From: Bacilli bacterium
Lineage (GTDB): Bacteria; Bacillota_I; Bacilli_A; RF39; UBA660
Reading direction: 5' to 3'
Assembly: GCA_017528315.1 (NCBI GenBank)
Contig: JAFXOW010000059.1
Location: forward strand, 27,382 to 91,381
DNA: 64,000 nt
The notes under the pieces are model-generated. The model made no database searches and was not told the DNA's origin. It saw nothing but the letters and a program-made list of their open reading frames with translations. A program made the position numbers and the translations under genes. Positions 26,580 through 35,000 of the stretch are shown one piece after another. Positions within the stretch are counted from its first letter, which is position 1, and the number at the start of each line of letters is the position of its first letter.

Positions 26580-28514
26580 ATGAATATAAGGGATTTATAT
26601 ACATATAATAAGAAAACTTTTTGGATAGTATTAAGTTTAGTTGCAGTAATTCTTGTTGTAGCAATAATATTTTTAAATAATAACTCCAAAACAGATAAAA
26701 TTAAAAAATCAGATAAGTATGATATGGCTTTATTTGGAGAAACTAAAATAACTCTTAAACAGGGAAGTGTTTATGATGATCCAGGATACTATGCCATTAA
26801 TAATAATGAAATTGTAACAAGCGATGTAAAAGTTGTTAACAATGTAGATACTAATATACCTGGTACTTATGAAATAACATATATATATAAAGATATAATA
26901 AAAAATAGGACAGTTATTATAGAAAAAAATAATGATAATATAGAAGATAGAAGCGAAGATATTCAAAGTCAAGAATTAAAAATAACATTAAATGGAGATA
27001 ATTTAATAAGTATAATGGTTGGAGATAATTATGAAGAATTAGGTGCAGAAGCTTATTACGGTGATATAGATGTGTCAAATGAAATAATTAAAACTGGACA
27101 AGTCGATACAAATACTCCTGGTACTTATGAAATATCATATTCAATAGAATACAATAAACAAAGTAATTACGTAAAAAGAGTTGTTAAAGTAATAGATAAG
27201 TTAAAAATTAATGTTTCATATGATGATAAATATACTAATCAAAATATAATGGCTAATGTAAATATTACGGGATCAGATTTTTTATATTTAAAACTTCCTA
27301 ATGATAAAATAATTGCTAATAATACATATCAATATGAAATAAGTGAAAATGGTACTTATAAGTTTTATGTGTATGATAAAAATAATAATTATGAGGTAGA
27401 AACTATTAATGTTACCAATATAGATAAAACTAATCCAAGTGGTACATGTAAAGCAGAGTATAGTAATGGTAAGACAACTGTTAATGTAACAGCTAGTGAT
27501 AATTTAGGAATTGCATATTATATTTATAGTAATGATAATAAAAGTACGGCTAATATTTATTCAATAGATAATAAATTAGCAAATGTTTCGGTATCAATAT
27601 ATGATTTAGCAGGTAATAGTAAGACAATTACTTGTAATGTTACTGATCTTGATGCAGCAAGAACGGCAAGTAAATATGATTATATTGAAATGCATTTCAT
27701 GGTAACAGGACATGATGATGATGCTATTTTAATTAGAACTAAAGATAAAGTAATTATGATTGATGGTGGAAGGTATGAAGATAAAGATTATGTTATACCA
27801 TATTTAAAAAAATTAGGTATTAAAAAAATCGATGCTATGATAGGTTCTCATGTTCATTATAACCATGTTCAAGCTCAAGCAGCAATACTTGATAATTTTA
27901 CAGTAAGTCATGCTTATTATTCAGTAGATATATTTAATTGCGCATCTAAAAAAATTAATGGTTATTATCAATGTAAAAGTGATGATAATAGATATATTGC
28001 TTCTAAATTAAAATCTAAAAAGACTCCAACCACAATATTAAAAGCAGGTAGTTATTTAGAAATTGGTGAAATGAAATTATATTTTGTCGGTCCAATAAGA
28101 GGACTTCTTACTACTTATCAAAATGCTAATTCTTTAGTATTTATATTAGAATATAAAGGAAAGAAGTTTATGTTTACAGGAGACACTCCAGATAAATATA
28201 TGACGGCGTCAAAATTTAAAACTCATGCAACGAAATTAGGAACTAACTTAAACATTGATGTTCTAAAATGGCCACATCATGGATATGAAACTTTAACTGA
28301 TGAATTTTTTAAAGCAACAACTCCACAGTATGCTATTATACCAAATTGCTGCCATTGTTCTAGTAGATATCCAAGTAGTACTAATAAAAATTTAATGAAA
28401 AAATATAATACTAAATATTATCAAGTATGTGATTCTAAAAATATAGTTTTAACGAGTGATGGTAGTAAAATTACTATTAAAACAAACCAAAGTGCAAATA
28501 GTTATAAGAGGTAA
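26580..28514 (+). CDS. Surface-anchored metallo-beta-lactamase-fold protein with two Ig-like (DUF5011) domains
   Basis: 644 residues. A membrane helix (about 13-33) is followed by two DUF5011-type domains (about 48-120 and 137-207; each ends with VDTNxPGTYEI) and a further beta domain. The C-terminal MBL domain (about 370-640) has IDGG, SHVHYNH, FTGDTPDKY and WPHHGYE, like the ComEC C-terminal domain but without its channel. The HxHxDH motif reads HVHYNH, losing the Asp. Probably an extracellular hydrolase (nuclease or phosphodiesterase type); activity uncertain. maf starts 2 bp later. Confidence 0.75.
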   Translation: MNIRDLYTYNKKTFWIVLSLVAVILVVAIIFLNNNSKTDKIKKSDKYDMALFGETKITLKQGSVYDDPGYYAINNNEIVTSDVKVVNNVDTNIPGTYEITYIYKDIIKNRTVIIEKNNDNIEDRSEDIQSQELKITLNGDNLISIMVGDNYEELGAEAYYGDIDVSNEIIKTGQVDTNTPGTYEISYSIEYNKQSNYVKRVVKVIDKLKINVSYDDKYTNQNIMANVNITGSDFLYLKLPNDKIIANNTYQYEISENGTYKFYVYDKNNNYEVETINVTNIDKTNPSGTCKAEYSNGKTTVNVTASDNLGIAYYIYSNDNKSTANIYSIDNKLANVSVSIYDLAGNSKTITCNVTDLDAARTASKYDYIEMHFMVTGHDDDAILIRTKDKVIMIDGGRYEDKDYVIPYLKKLGIKKIDAMIGSHVHYNHVQAQAAILDNFTVSHAYYSVDIFNCASKKINGYYQCKSDDNRYIASKLKSKKTPTTILKAGSYLEIGEMKLYFVGPIRGLLTTYQNANSLVFILEYKGKKFMFTGDTPDKYMTASKFKTHATKLGTNLNIDVLKWPHHGYETLTDEFFKATTPQYAIIPNCCHCSSRYPSSTNKNLMKKYNTKYYQVCDSKNIVLTSDGSKITIKTNQSANSYKR

Positions 28515-28516
28515 AT

Positions 28517-29095
28517 ATGAAAATAATATTAGCAAGTAAAAGTAAAAGACGACAAGAATTATTAAAAATGATGAATATAGAATATGAAGTGATTATCTCT
28601 GATAAAGAAGAAATTCAGGATAAAAATTTATCACCTCTTGAAAATTGCAAAAGGATAAGTTTAGAAAAAGCTATTGATGTGAAAGATAAAACAGAAGGAG
28701 ATAGAATTATCATTTCCTGTGATACTATAGTTGTCAAGGATAACGAAATTTATGGTAAACCTAGAGATTATAATGATGCTTTTTATATGTTAAAGTTATT
28801 TTCTAATACTAGTCATGAAGTAATTTCTTGTCTTACAGTAATAAAAATAAAAAATGGAGAAGAAAAAATATATACAGATTATGATAAGTGTCTTGTTTAT
28901 ATTGATAAAATGACAAATGAAGAAATAAATGATTGGATAGAAAAAAATAATCCCTATGATAAAGCAGGAGGATATGCTATACAAGAAGAATTCGGTAAAT
29001 ATATAACAAAAATAGAAGGTGATTATTATACTATAGTTGGACTTCCTATTAATAAACTATATAATATTTTAAAAGAAATTACTAAAGAAGTGTAA
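28517..29095 (+). CDS. maf: Maf family nucleoside triphosphate pyrophosphatase
   Basis: 192 residues. LASKSKRRQELLKMM at the start, SCDTIVV (catalytic Asp region), YGKPRDYNDAF and YDKAGGYAIQE are Maf signatures. These housecleaning enzymes hydrolyse non-canonical NTPs such as dTTP or m5UTP to the monophosphate. Tightly spaced after the MBL gene and closed by a terminator. Confidence 0.93.
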   Translation: MKIILASKSKRRQELLKMMNIEYEVIISDKEEIQDKNLSPLENCKRISLEKAIDVKDKTEGDRIIISCDTIVVKDNEIYGKPRDYNDAFYMLKLFSNTSHEVISCLTVIKIKNGEEKIYTDYDKCLVYIDKMTNEEINDWIEKNNPYDKAGGYAIQEEFGKYITKIEGDYYTIVGLPINKLYNILKEITKEV

Positions 29096-29111
29096 AGTTT
29101 ATGTATAAATT

Positions 29112-29147
29112 AAAGTTTTGAAAACCAGTTTTTTCAAAACTTTTTCT
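29112..29147 (+). terminator. Terminator of maf
   Basis: AAAGTTTTGAAAA pairs with TTTTCAAAACTTT around a short loop; T-rich tail follows. Confidence 0.8.
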
Positions 29148-29289
29148 TTTAAATTAAAAAAAATTCTTTAAGACAATTTTCTGATTTCCATAAATTTTTT
29201 TAATAAATATTATGGATATAGTATTAAATAGTCTTTTTGTATTTTTAGATAACATTAATTATATTACCTTCCTAGAAAGGATAGAAATT

Positions 29290-29655
29290 ATGCTAAATAC
29301 AGAAACCAAAGAAAAATTTCTAATGAATGATAAAGTTGTAATACCACTTTTAAAGAATAGTCTAGTTGGTAAGAAATTTGTATCTCGTATAATAAGCGAA
29401 ATTATAAAAGTTCCCTATGAAGAAGTTTATAATAATATGCGATATATAAATGATGATCGAATTTTTACTTCTAAAAGTGTAGATGCTAAAACTGATGTGA
29501 TGGTTGAAACTAAGAAGTTCTTTATTAATTTAGAAATATTTTATACCAAAGGATCAGCAAGAGAAAGACAAATGGATACCTATAATTATGAATTATATTT
29601 ATCAGAAGAAGTAGTAGAAAAAATTATCAAAGAACATCAAGATAATAATAAGTAA
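29290..29655 (+). CDS. Truncated Rpn-family (PD-(D/E)XK) nuclease remnant
   Basis: 121 residues from ATG 29290 (AGAAAGGATAGAAATT site). The segment KTDVMVETKKFFINLEIF followed by ERQMDTYNYELYL matches the core of Rpn/transposase-31-type recombination-promoting nucleases (Asp, then ExF/Q, then an R..Y helix). Full-length members have ~250-300 residues, so the C-terminal half is missing. Likely a remnant of a mobile-type gene; whether it still acts is unknown. Confidence 0.55.
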   Translation: MLNTETKEKFLMNDKVVIPLLKNSLVGKKFVSRIISEIIKVPYEEVYNNMRYINDDRIFTSKSVDAKTDVMVETKKFFINLEIFYTKGSARERQMDTYNYELYLSEEVVEKIIKEHQDNNK

Positions 29656-29686
29656 AAGATCTATAGAGATTTTCTATAGGTCTTTT
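29655..29686. terminator. Bidirectional terminator
   Basis: AAGATCTATAG and CTATAGGTCTTTTC pair across a GAGATTTT-like loop between the Rpn remnant and the convergent HAD gene. Confidence 0.7.
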
Positions 29687-30221
29687 CTTTATATAATTTA
29701 TTAACAACTAAAGCATCTAATAAATCATTAGTAATAAAATAATTATTATTATCAAGTTCATCTGGATAAATTAATCTATCAATACTTTCTTTAAATAAAA
29801 TACCAATACCACCATCATTAACCCATTCAACTATTTTACTTTTGGCATCATCGATTAAAATATTTCCTTCTGCTTTTAAAGCAAAATGCTTAGGTATTTT
29901 TTTAGGAATAGTAATAACATTAATATCAGGAATTTTATTATTAAATTCATTCATTTTAATGTTTCCTTCTGAAAAAGAACATCTATGAGTTGCAATAGTA
30001 ACACATTTAAATTCATTTGATTCATGAAGTATTTGAATTTTATTCAAACTATCATTAATTTGTCCCCCTATTTTAATTAATTTATTCCAATCACATTGTT
30101 CAAAATAACGAGTGATAGCATCATCATCTTTTAAGTTAACCCCTAACTCTTTCATTTCTAAAAAAGCCGGTTTAATTGTATTTAAAGTTACCCCATCACA
30201 ATCAATATATAAATATCTCAT
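29661..30221 (-). CDS. HAD-like 5'-nucleotidase-type protein
   Basis: 186 residues from ATG 30221 (GGAGGGTGCT site; an ATG four codons upstream precedes that site). Motif I IDCDGV at the start, TIATHR as motif II, and NILIDDAKSKI as motif IV fit the HAD superfamily, close to deoxyribonucleotidase-like members in length. No clear substrate. Monocistronic on the minus strand. Confidence 0.65.
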   Translation of the reverse strand: MRYLYIDCDGVTLNTIKPAFLEMKELGVNLKDDDAITRYFEQCDWNKLIKIGGQINDSLNKIQILHESNEFKCVTIATHRCSFSEGNIKMNEFNNKIPDINVITIPKKIPKHFALKAEGNILIDDAKSKIVEWVNDGGIGILFKESIDRLIYPDELDNNNYFITNDLLDALVVNKLYKEKTYRKSL

Positions 30222-30270
30222 AGCACCCTCCACAAATATAATAACATAAAAATATCTAAATTGTTCTAAC

Positions 30271-30299
30271 TTGACAATAATTTTAATAAAATTTAGTAT
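30271..30299 (+). promoter_or_regulatory. Possible promoter overlapping the yqfC start
   Basis: TTGACA (30271-30276), 17 bp, TAGTAT (30294-30299). The -10 overlaps the yqfC ATG at 30298, so either transcription uses another promoter (sporulation type) or this box is fortuitous. Confidence 0.35.
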
Positions 30300-30525
30300 G
30301 AATAATTTAAGAGAATTTATTAGTTCTAAAAAATTAAAAATAAACTATATTGAAAATAAATTAAATATAGTAAATTTTGATGAAATAGTTATATTAACAG
30401 ATAATAAAATAATTTTATTAAAAGATAAAAAAATGATTACTATAAAGGGATCTGATTTAACTCTTTTAAAATTAATGGAATCTGAAATATTAATAGGTGG
30501 TTTGGTTAAAATAATTGAATTGTAG
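30298..30525 (+). CDS. yqfC: Sporulation protein YqfC family
   Basis: 75 residues. The pattern YIENKLNIVNFDEIV, then KKMITIKGSDLTLLKL and SEILIGGLVKIIEL, is that of YqfC, a small protein under sigma-E in Bacillus and found next to yqfD in endospore formers. The start is uncertain: no Shine-Dalgarno is visible before ATG 30298. The downstream gene is yqfD, and ybeY follows later, as in Bacillus. Confidence 0.75.
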   Translation: MNNLREFISSKKLKINYIENKLNIVNFDEIVILTDNKIILLKDKKMITIKGSDLTLLKLMESEILIGGLVKIIEL

Positions 30526-30531
30526 GTGAAT

Positions 30532-31651
30532 ATGAATATTTATATAGTTAAAATAAAAGATAAATATTTTAAGAGACTAATTAAATATAATATTAATATT
30601 AAAAAAATAAAGAAAATAAATGATTATTATTTATTATATCTAGATGATTTTGGATATAAAAAAATATTACAATTTCAAAAAATTTATGAAATAGAATTTA
30701 TAGATTATAAAGGGTTAATAAAATATAAAAATATTTTTAAAAATAATATTATTTTTTTTTATAATGTTTATTTTTGGTATTATTTATATTATCTTTTTAT
30801 CTAATATTATTTTTGATATTGAAATTAAAACTAATAATCAAAGTATAGAAAAATTAGTAAGGAAGGAACTTAATAAATATAATATTAATCTATTTAAATT
30901 TGTTAAAAGTTTTGAAGAAAAAGAAAAAATAAAGAAGAAAATCTTAAATAGTAATAAAGATAATTTAGAATGGTTAGAAATTACTAGATATGGTAGTAGA
31001 TATATTGTAAATGTTGAAGAAAGAATTATTAAAATGATAGAATCTGATAATATACCTTGTGATATAGTAGCTAAGAAGAATGCTATAATATTAGAAATTG
31101 TTGCTAAGAATGGAAGTATTGTCAAGAAATTAAATGATTATGTAAAAAAAGGAGATATAATAGTAACTGGAAATATTACTCATAAAGATGAAATAGTTGA
31201 TCAAGTAAAAGCTGATGCAACGATTTATGGTGAAACGTGGTATAAAGTTCATATTTCATATCCCATAAGTTTTTATGAAAAAAGCTATACTAGTAAGAAA
31301 ACCAAAAGATTAACGTTTCAATTATTTAATAAAAAAATAATTATTGGTAAAACTTTTAATGATGAAGAAATAAAGGCAACTACTATAGTAAAAAGTAGAT
31401 TTTTACCAGTAAAATTTAATTTAGAAAGTGTTCAAGAAATGGTTTTAATTGATGATTTATATACGGTAGATGAAGCTTATGAAGAAGGATTGAAACTTGC
31501 AGGGGAGAAACTTTTAAGTAGTTTAGATAAAGATTCTAAAATATTAGGTCAAAAAAAATTGAAAATTATTGTGAATAATAGTACAATAGATATGGATATT
31601 TTCTTTAAGGTGTATGAAAATATTACAGAAATAAATAGAATTGAGGAATAA
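30532..31651 (+). pseudogene. yqfD: Sporulation protein YqfD, split by a +1 frameshift at a T9 run
   Basis: An N-terminal part (30532-30804) and a C-terminal part (30764-31651) lie in different frames. Joined at the nine-T run 30752-30760 they give one ~372-residue protein: an N-terminal domain, one membrane helix (FIFGIIYIIFLSN), then the YqfD core with NIPCDIVAKKNAIILEI, VKKGDIIVTG and DEAYEEGLKLA. Family length (~400) fits. Removing one T restores the frame. It may be a true mutation, an assembly or sequencing error, or a slippage site. The coding region is otherwise well preserved, arguing against old decay. Confidence 0.75.
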
Positions 31652-31653
31652 TT

Positions 31654-32256
31654 ATGAATATAAAACTTTTTCATGATGTAATGTATTTAATGGAAAATAC
31701 TTGGCCTATTATAGCTATTACTGTAATAGCACTTATATCGTTAAGAATAACATATGTAATTAAATATAAAAAGAAATTTATTGTTTATGAGGAATTATTA
31801 TCATTAATTTTTGTTATTTATATTTTAATGTTTTTCCAAATAGTAACTTATCAAGATGTTATTTCTTATGGTAATAACTTCATACCTTTTAAAGAACTTA
31901 CTAGATATACATTTGGTTCTAGTTTATTTTATAAAAATATAATTGGCAATATTTTATTGTTTATGCCTTATGGTTTTTTTGCATCCTATTATTTAAGATT
32001 AGAGCGTAATGACAAATGGTTAGCTTTAGGATTAGTTTTTTTAGTATCAAGTTCTATTGAATGTGTGCAACTTTTGATTGGAAGATGCTTTGATGTTGAT
32101 GATATTTTACTTAATTTAGTAGGTGGAATGGTAGGATTTTATATTTATAGAATATTAGAAATAGTAACTGATAAAATGAGTAAAAGAACAATTAGTACAA
32201 TAATTACAATGATTATAATAGTTTTAATTGTAATATTATTATATATAATGATGTGA
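31654..32256 (+). CDS. VanZ family membrane protein
   Basis: 200 residues with about five membrane helices. The VanZ pattern is present: NNFIPFKEL, NILLFMPYGFFASYY, SSSIECVQLLIGRCFDVDDILLNLVGG. VanZ-like proteins are linked to teicoplanin resistance in enterococci and are common, poorly known envelope proteins elsewhere. It sits between yqfD and ybeY, where Bacillus has phoH. Confidence 0.85.
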   Translation: MNIKLFHDVMYLMENTWPIIAITVIALISLRITYVIKYKKKFIVYEELLSLIFVIYILMFFQIVTYQDVISYGNNFIPFKELTRYTFGSSLFYKNIIGNILLFMPYGFFASYYLRLERNDKWLALGLVFLVSSSIECVQLLIGRCFDVDDILLNLVGGMVGFYIYRILEIVTDKMSKRTISTIITMIIIVLIVILLYIMM

Positions 32257-32263
32257 GGAGTAT

Positions 32264-32707
32264 ATGAAGATAGGTTTATTTAATGAAACAGAAATAGATA
32301 TGAACGAATATTTTAAAGTGGTAAAAAAAGTTTTAAAAAAGGGTTTAAAAATTTTAAATATCAATAAATGTGAATTCAATGTAATTATAGTTCATAATGA
32401 TTATATTCATGAACTTAATAAAAATTATCGAGGTAAAGATTCAGAAACGGATGTTATTAGTTTTGCTTTAGAAGATGATAAAACTTTTAATTTGGAGTCT
32501 CGGGTTTTAGGTGATATATACATATCAATTGATAGAGTATATAGTCAAGCCAAAGATTATGGACATTCAACTATTAGAGAGTTATGTTTTTTGGCAGTTC
32601 ATGGCATGCTTCATTTACTAGGTTTTGATCATATGAATCAAGATGATGAAAAGGAAATGTTTCAAATACAAGATAAAATTTTAGAAGAATCAGGTATAAC
32701 AAGATAG
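32264..32707 (+). CDS. ybeY: Endoribonuclease YbeY, rRNA maturation factor
   Basis: 147 residues. The zinc motif HGMLHLLGFDH (HxxxHxxxxxH, about residues 111-121) plus the upstream SETDVISFAL are diagnostic. YbeY takes part in 16S rRNA 3'-end maturation and ribosome quality control. Its position after yqfC-yqfD mirrors the Bacillus order. GTGAGGAGTAT site upstream. Confidence 0.95.
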   Translation: MKIGLFNETEIDMNEYFKVVKKVLKKGLKILNINKCEFNVIIVHNDYIHELNKNYRGKDSETDVISFALEDDKTFNLESRVLGDIYISIDRVYSQAKDYGHSTIRELCFLAVHGMLHLLGFDHMNQDDEKEMFQIQDKILEESGITR

Positions 32708-32724
32708 ATTTAGGAAGTGATATA

Positions 32725-33207
32725 ATGTTTTTTAAAAGAAGAAAAATAAAACGAGAAAAAATAGAAGAGACTAAGAAAAAAATGTTAGAATTATTTAAAA
32801 ATAATATTGATAACAGTGATAATTATAATTTAGTTTATGGGTATCATAAAGAGTTTTTTAATGAAATAGGAGATTTTATTTATACTAGTTTAGTAATAGG
32901 ATATGATTTAAAAAATTTAGAATTAATTATAATATCAACTGATAAAGATTTTAGTCGTGTTCAAAATATTATAAGACTTACTAAAAAAGATTTCACTAAG
33001 GCAATTTTTAGTAAAAATTTAGAAGAATATATTATTTATTTTAATAAAAAGAAACAAGATAAAATTTCATTTTCCTTAATAACTAAAAATTATATAGATA
33101 TAGATATATTGGCTTTTATTGAACAAGAAAGTGAAGTTGAAGATTTTAAAGATTTTTATCAAGATTTTAAGAGAATTCCACGTTTTAAAAGAAGAAAAGA
33201 GAAATAA
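32725..33207 (+). CDS. Hypothetical protein
   Basis: 160 residues, start MFFKRRKIKREKIEE. Strongly charged ends (basic head; RIPRFKRRKEK tail) enclose a mixed alpha/beta region with no recognisable motif, signal or membrane helix. It follows ybeY by 17 bp with an AGGAAGTGATATA site and is closed by a terminator. Family not recognised. Confidence 0.55.
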   Translation: MFFKRRKIKREKIEETKKKMLELFKNNIDNSDNYNLVYGYHKEFFNEIGDFIYTSLVIGYDLKNLELIIISTDKDFSRVQNIIRLTKKDFTKAIFSKNLEEYIIYFNKKKQDKISFSLITKNYIDIDILAFIEQESEVEDFKDFYQDFKRIPRFKRRKEK

Positions 33208-33209
33208 AT

Positions 33210-33237
33210 AACTATAGATTGACTATAGTTTTTTTAA
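33210..33237 (+). terminator. Terminator closing the yqfC-ybeY unit
   Basis: AACTATAG-ATTGA-CTATAGTT followed by a T tract. Confidence 0.75.
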
Positions 33238-33338
33238 TTTTAAAAAATATGTCAAATTTTAGAAAAAATGATTATACTAAAGATATTTACTTGAGTTTTT
33301 TTTATAAAAGACTTATACTAGATTTGGTAGGTATTAAT

Positions 33339-34982
33339 ATGAAAAAGAAAAAAGTCAATATAGATGATAATATTTTAATAAAAAAGAAAAAAAGTACTAA
33401 ATCAACTAATAATTATAAAAGGAATACTAAACAACAATATAACAAAAATCAAGTTAAAAATGAAAAAGTTAAAAAAGATAGTATTAAAGAAAATTTAAAT
33501 ACTAAAGAAGCTATTGAAAAAAAAGAAAGTAAAAAGATTGGTAAAGGAGAGCATGAAAAGAAATTATCTAAAAAAAAGAAAATAGTAATAATTGTTTCTT
33601 TAATAATGACTTTTATGGTTGCTACATCTTTATTATATGTTTTGGTATTTGATAAAAAAGTATATATAGATGGATTTGTAAAAGAAGATAAGGTTTTAGT
33701 AAATACAGAGTATCAAGAAAAGAAATTTAAGATTTGTTATGGTACCATTGTAAATTGTAAAGATATTAAAATCAATAAAGAGGGAGAGGTTGATACAACT
33801 AAATTAGGAGAATATTCTTTAATTTATAAATATAGAATTGGTAAAAAAGAAGAAAGCTTAACAAGAAGAATTTTGGTATATGATGATATAAAACCTGAAA
33901 TAATAATTGATGAAGAATTATCTTTTTGTAAAAATGGTAAAGTAGGACATGGAAGTTTTCATGCAACAGATAATTATGATGGAGAAATAACTTCTAATGT
34001 TAAATTATCAATTGAAGGAGATAAAAGTTATTTAGAAGTAACCGATTCAAGTGGGAATAAAGAAAGTATTGAGGTTAATGCTTTAGAGTTTACCAGTGAT
34101 CCAACGATTACTTTAAATGGTAATAGTTCTATGTATATTAATATTGGAGGAACTTATTCTGAAAAAGGAGCAACAGCTTCTGATATATGTGATGGTGATA
34201 TAAGTGATAAAATAGTTACTTCAGGAAGTGTCAATACTAATCAAGCTGGAACTTATACCATTACTTATAGTGTTGAAAATTCTAGTGGTAAGAAAGCTGA
34301 AATTAAAAGAACCGTTATTGTTCAAAATAAAGTAGCTGTTGCAAGTGGAAGTAGTTGTTCCAAGATAGGAGCTATTTACTTAACATTTGATGATGGACCT
34401 GGAAGTGGAACGGAGTCAATTCTTAATACTTTAAGAGATGAAGGAGTAAAAGCAACTTTCTTTGTAACGGCAAGTGGTTCTGATTATTTAATAAAAAGAG
34501 AACATGATGAAGGACATGTAGTTGCCCTTCATACAGCAAGTCATAATTATGCAAGAATTTATTCATCTGTGGATGCTTACTTTAATGATTTAAATATTGT
34601 TGCATCCAGGGTAAAAAGAATAACTGGTATTGACTCTAAAATAATTAGATTCCCAGGAGGATCAAGTAATACCGTAAGTCGTAATTATGCAAAAGGAATT
34701 ATGACAACTTTAACCAGAGAAGTAATTGCTCGAGGATATAGATATCATGACTGGAATGTTGATTCAAATGATGCTGGTTCTTGTAGAACTTCTGCTTGTG
34801 TTTATAGTTATGTTGTATATGGTTTATCAAAATCGCGTTGTAATATGGTACTTATGCATGATATAAAAAATTATACAGCTGGTGCTTTAAGAGATATTAT
34901 TCACTTTGGTAAAGAAAATGGATATACTTTTGAAGTAATTGATATTAACACTCCAATGGTTACTCAAAAAGTAAATAATTAA
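33339..34982 (+). CDS. Membrane-anchored polysaccharide deacetylase with Ig-like domains
   Basis: 547 residues from ATG 33339 (GGTAGGTATTAAT site; a longer frame upstream lacks a site). A Lys-rich cytoplasmic tail (1-80), a membrane helix (about 83-105), two DUF5011/Ig-like domains (about 110-190 and 245-325) and a C-terminal NodB domain (about 340-540) with TFDDGP, HTASH and RFPGG, i.e. the metal-binding Asp-His-His set and catalytic Arg/Pro region. It probably deacetylates GlcNAc or MurNAc in peptidoglycan or another surface glycan. First gene of a four-gene set. Confidence 0.88.
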   Translation: MKKKKVNIDDNILIKKKKSTKSTNNYKRNTKQQYNKNQVKNEKVKKDSIKENLNTKEAIEKKESKKIGKGEHEKKLSKKKKIVIIVSLIMTFMVATSLLYVLVFDKKVYIDGFVKEDKVLVNTEYQEKKFKICYGTIVNCKDIKINKEGEVDTTKLGEYSLIYKYRIGKKEESLTRRILVYDDIKPEIIIDEELSFCKNGKVGHGSFHATDNYDGEITSNVKLSIEGDKSYLEVTDSSGNKESIEVNALEFTSDPTITLNGNSSMYINIGGTYSEKGATASDICDGDISDKIVTSGSVNTNQAGTYTITYSVENSSGKKAEIKRTVIVQNKVAVASGSSCSKIGAIYLTFDDGPGSGTESILNTLRDEGVKATFFVTASGSDYLIKREHDEGHVVALHTASHNYARIYSSVDAYFNDLNIVASRVKRITGIDSKIIRFPGGSSNTVSRNYAKGIMTTLTREVIARGYRYHDWNVDSNDAGSCRTSACVYSYVVYGLSKSRCNMVLMHDIKNYTAGALRDIIHFGKENGYTFEVIDINTPMVTQKVNN

Positions 34983-35000
34983 AAAATAATGGAGAGTGAT

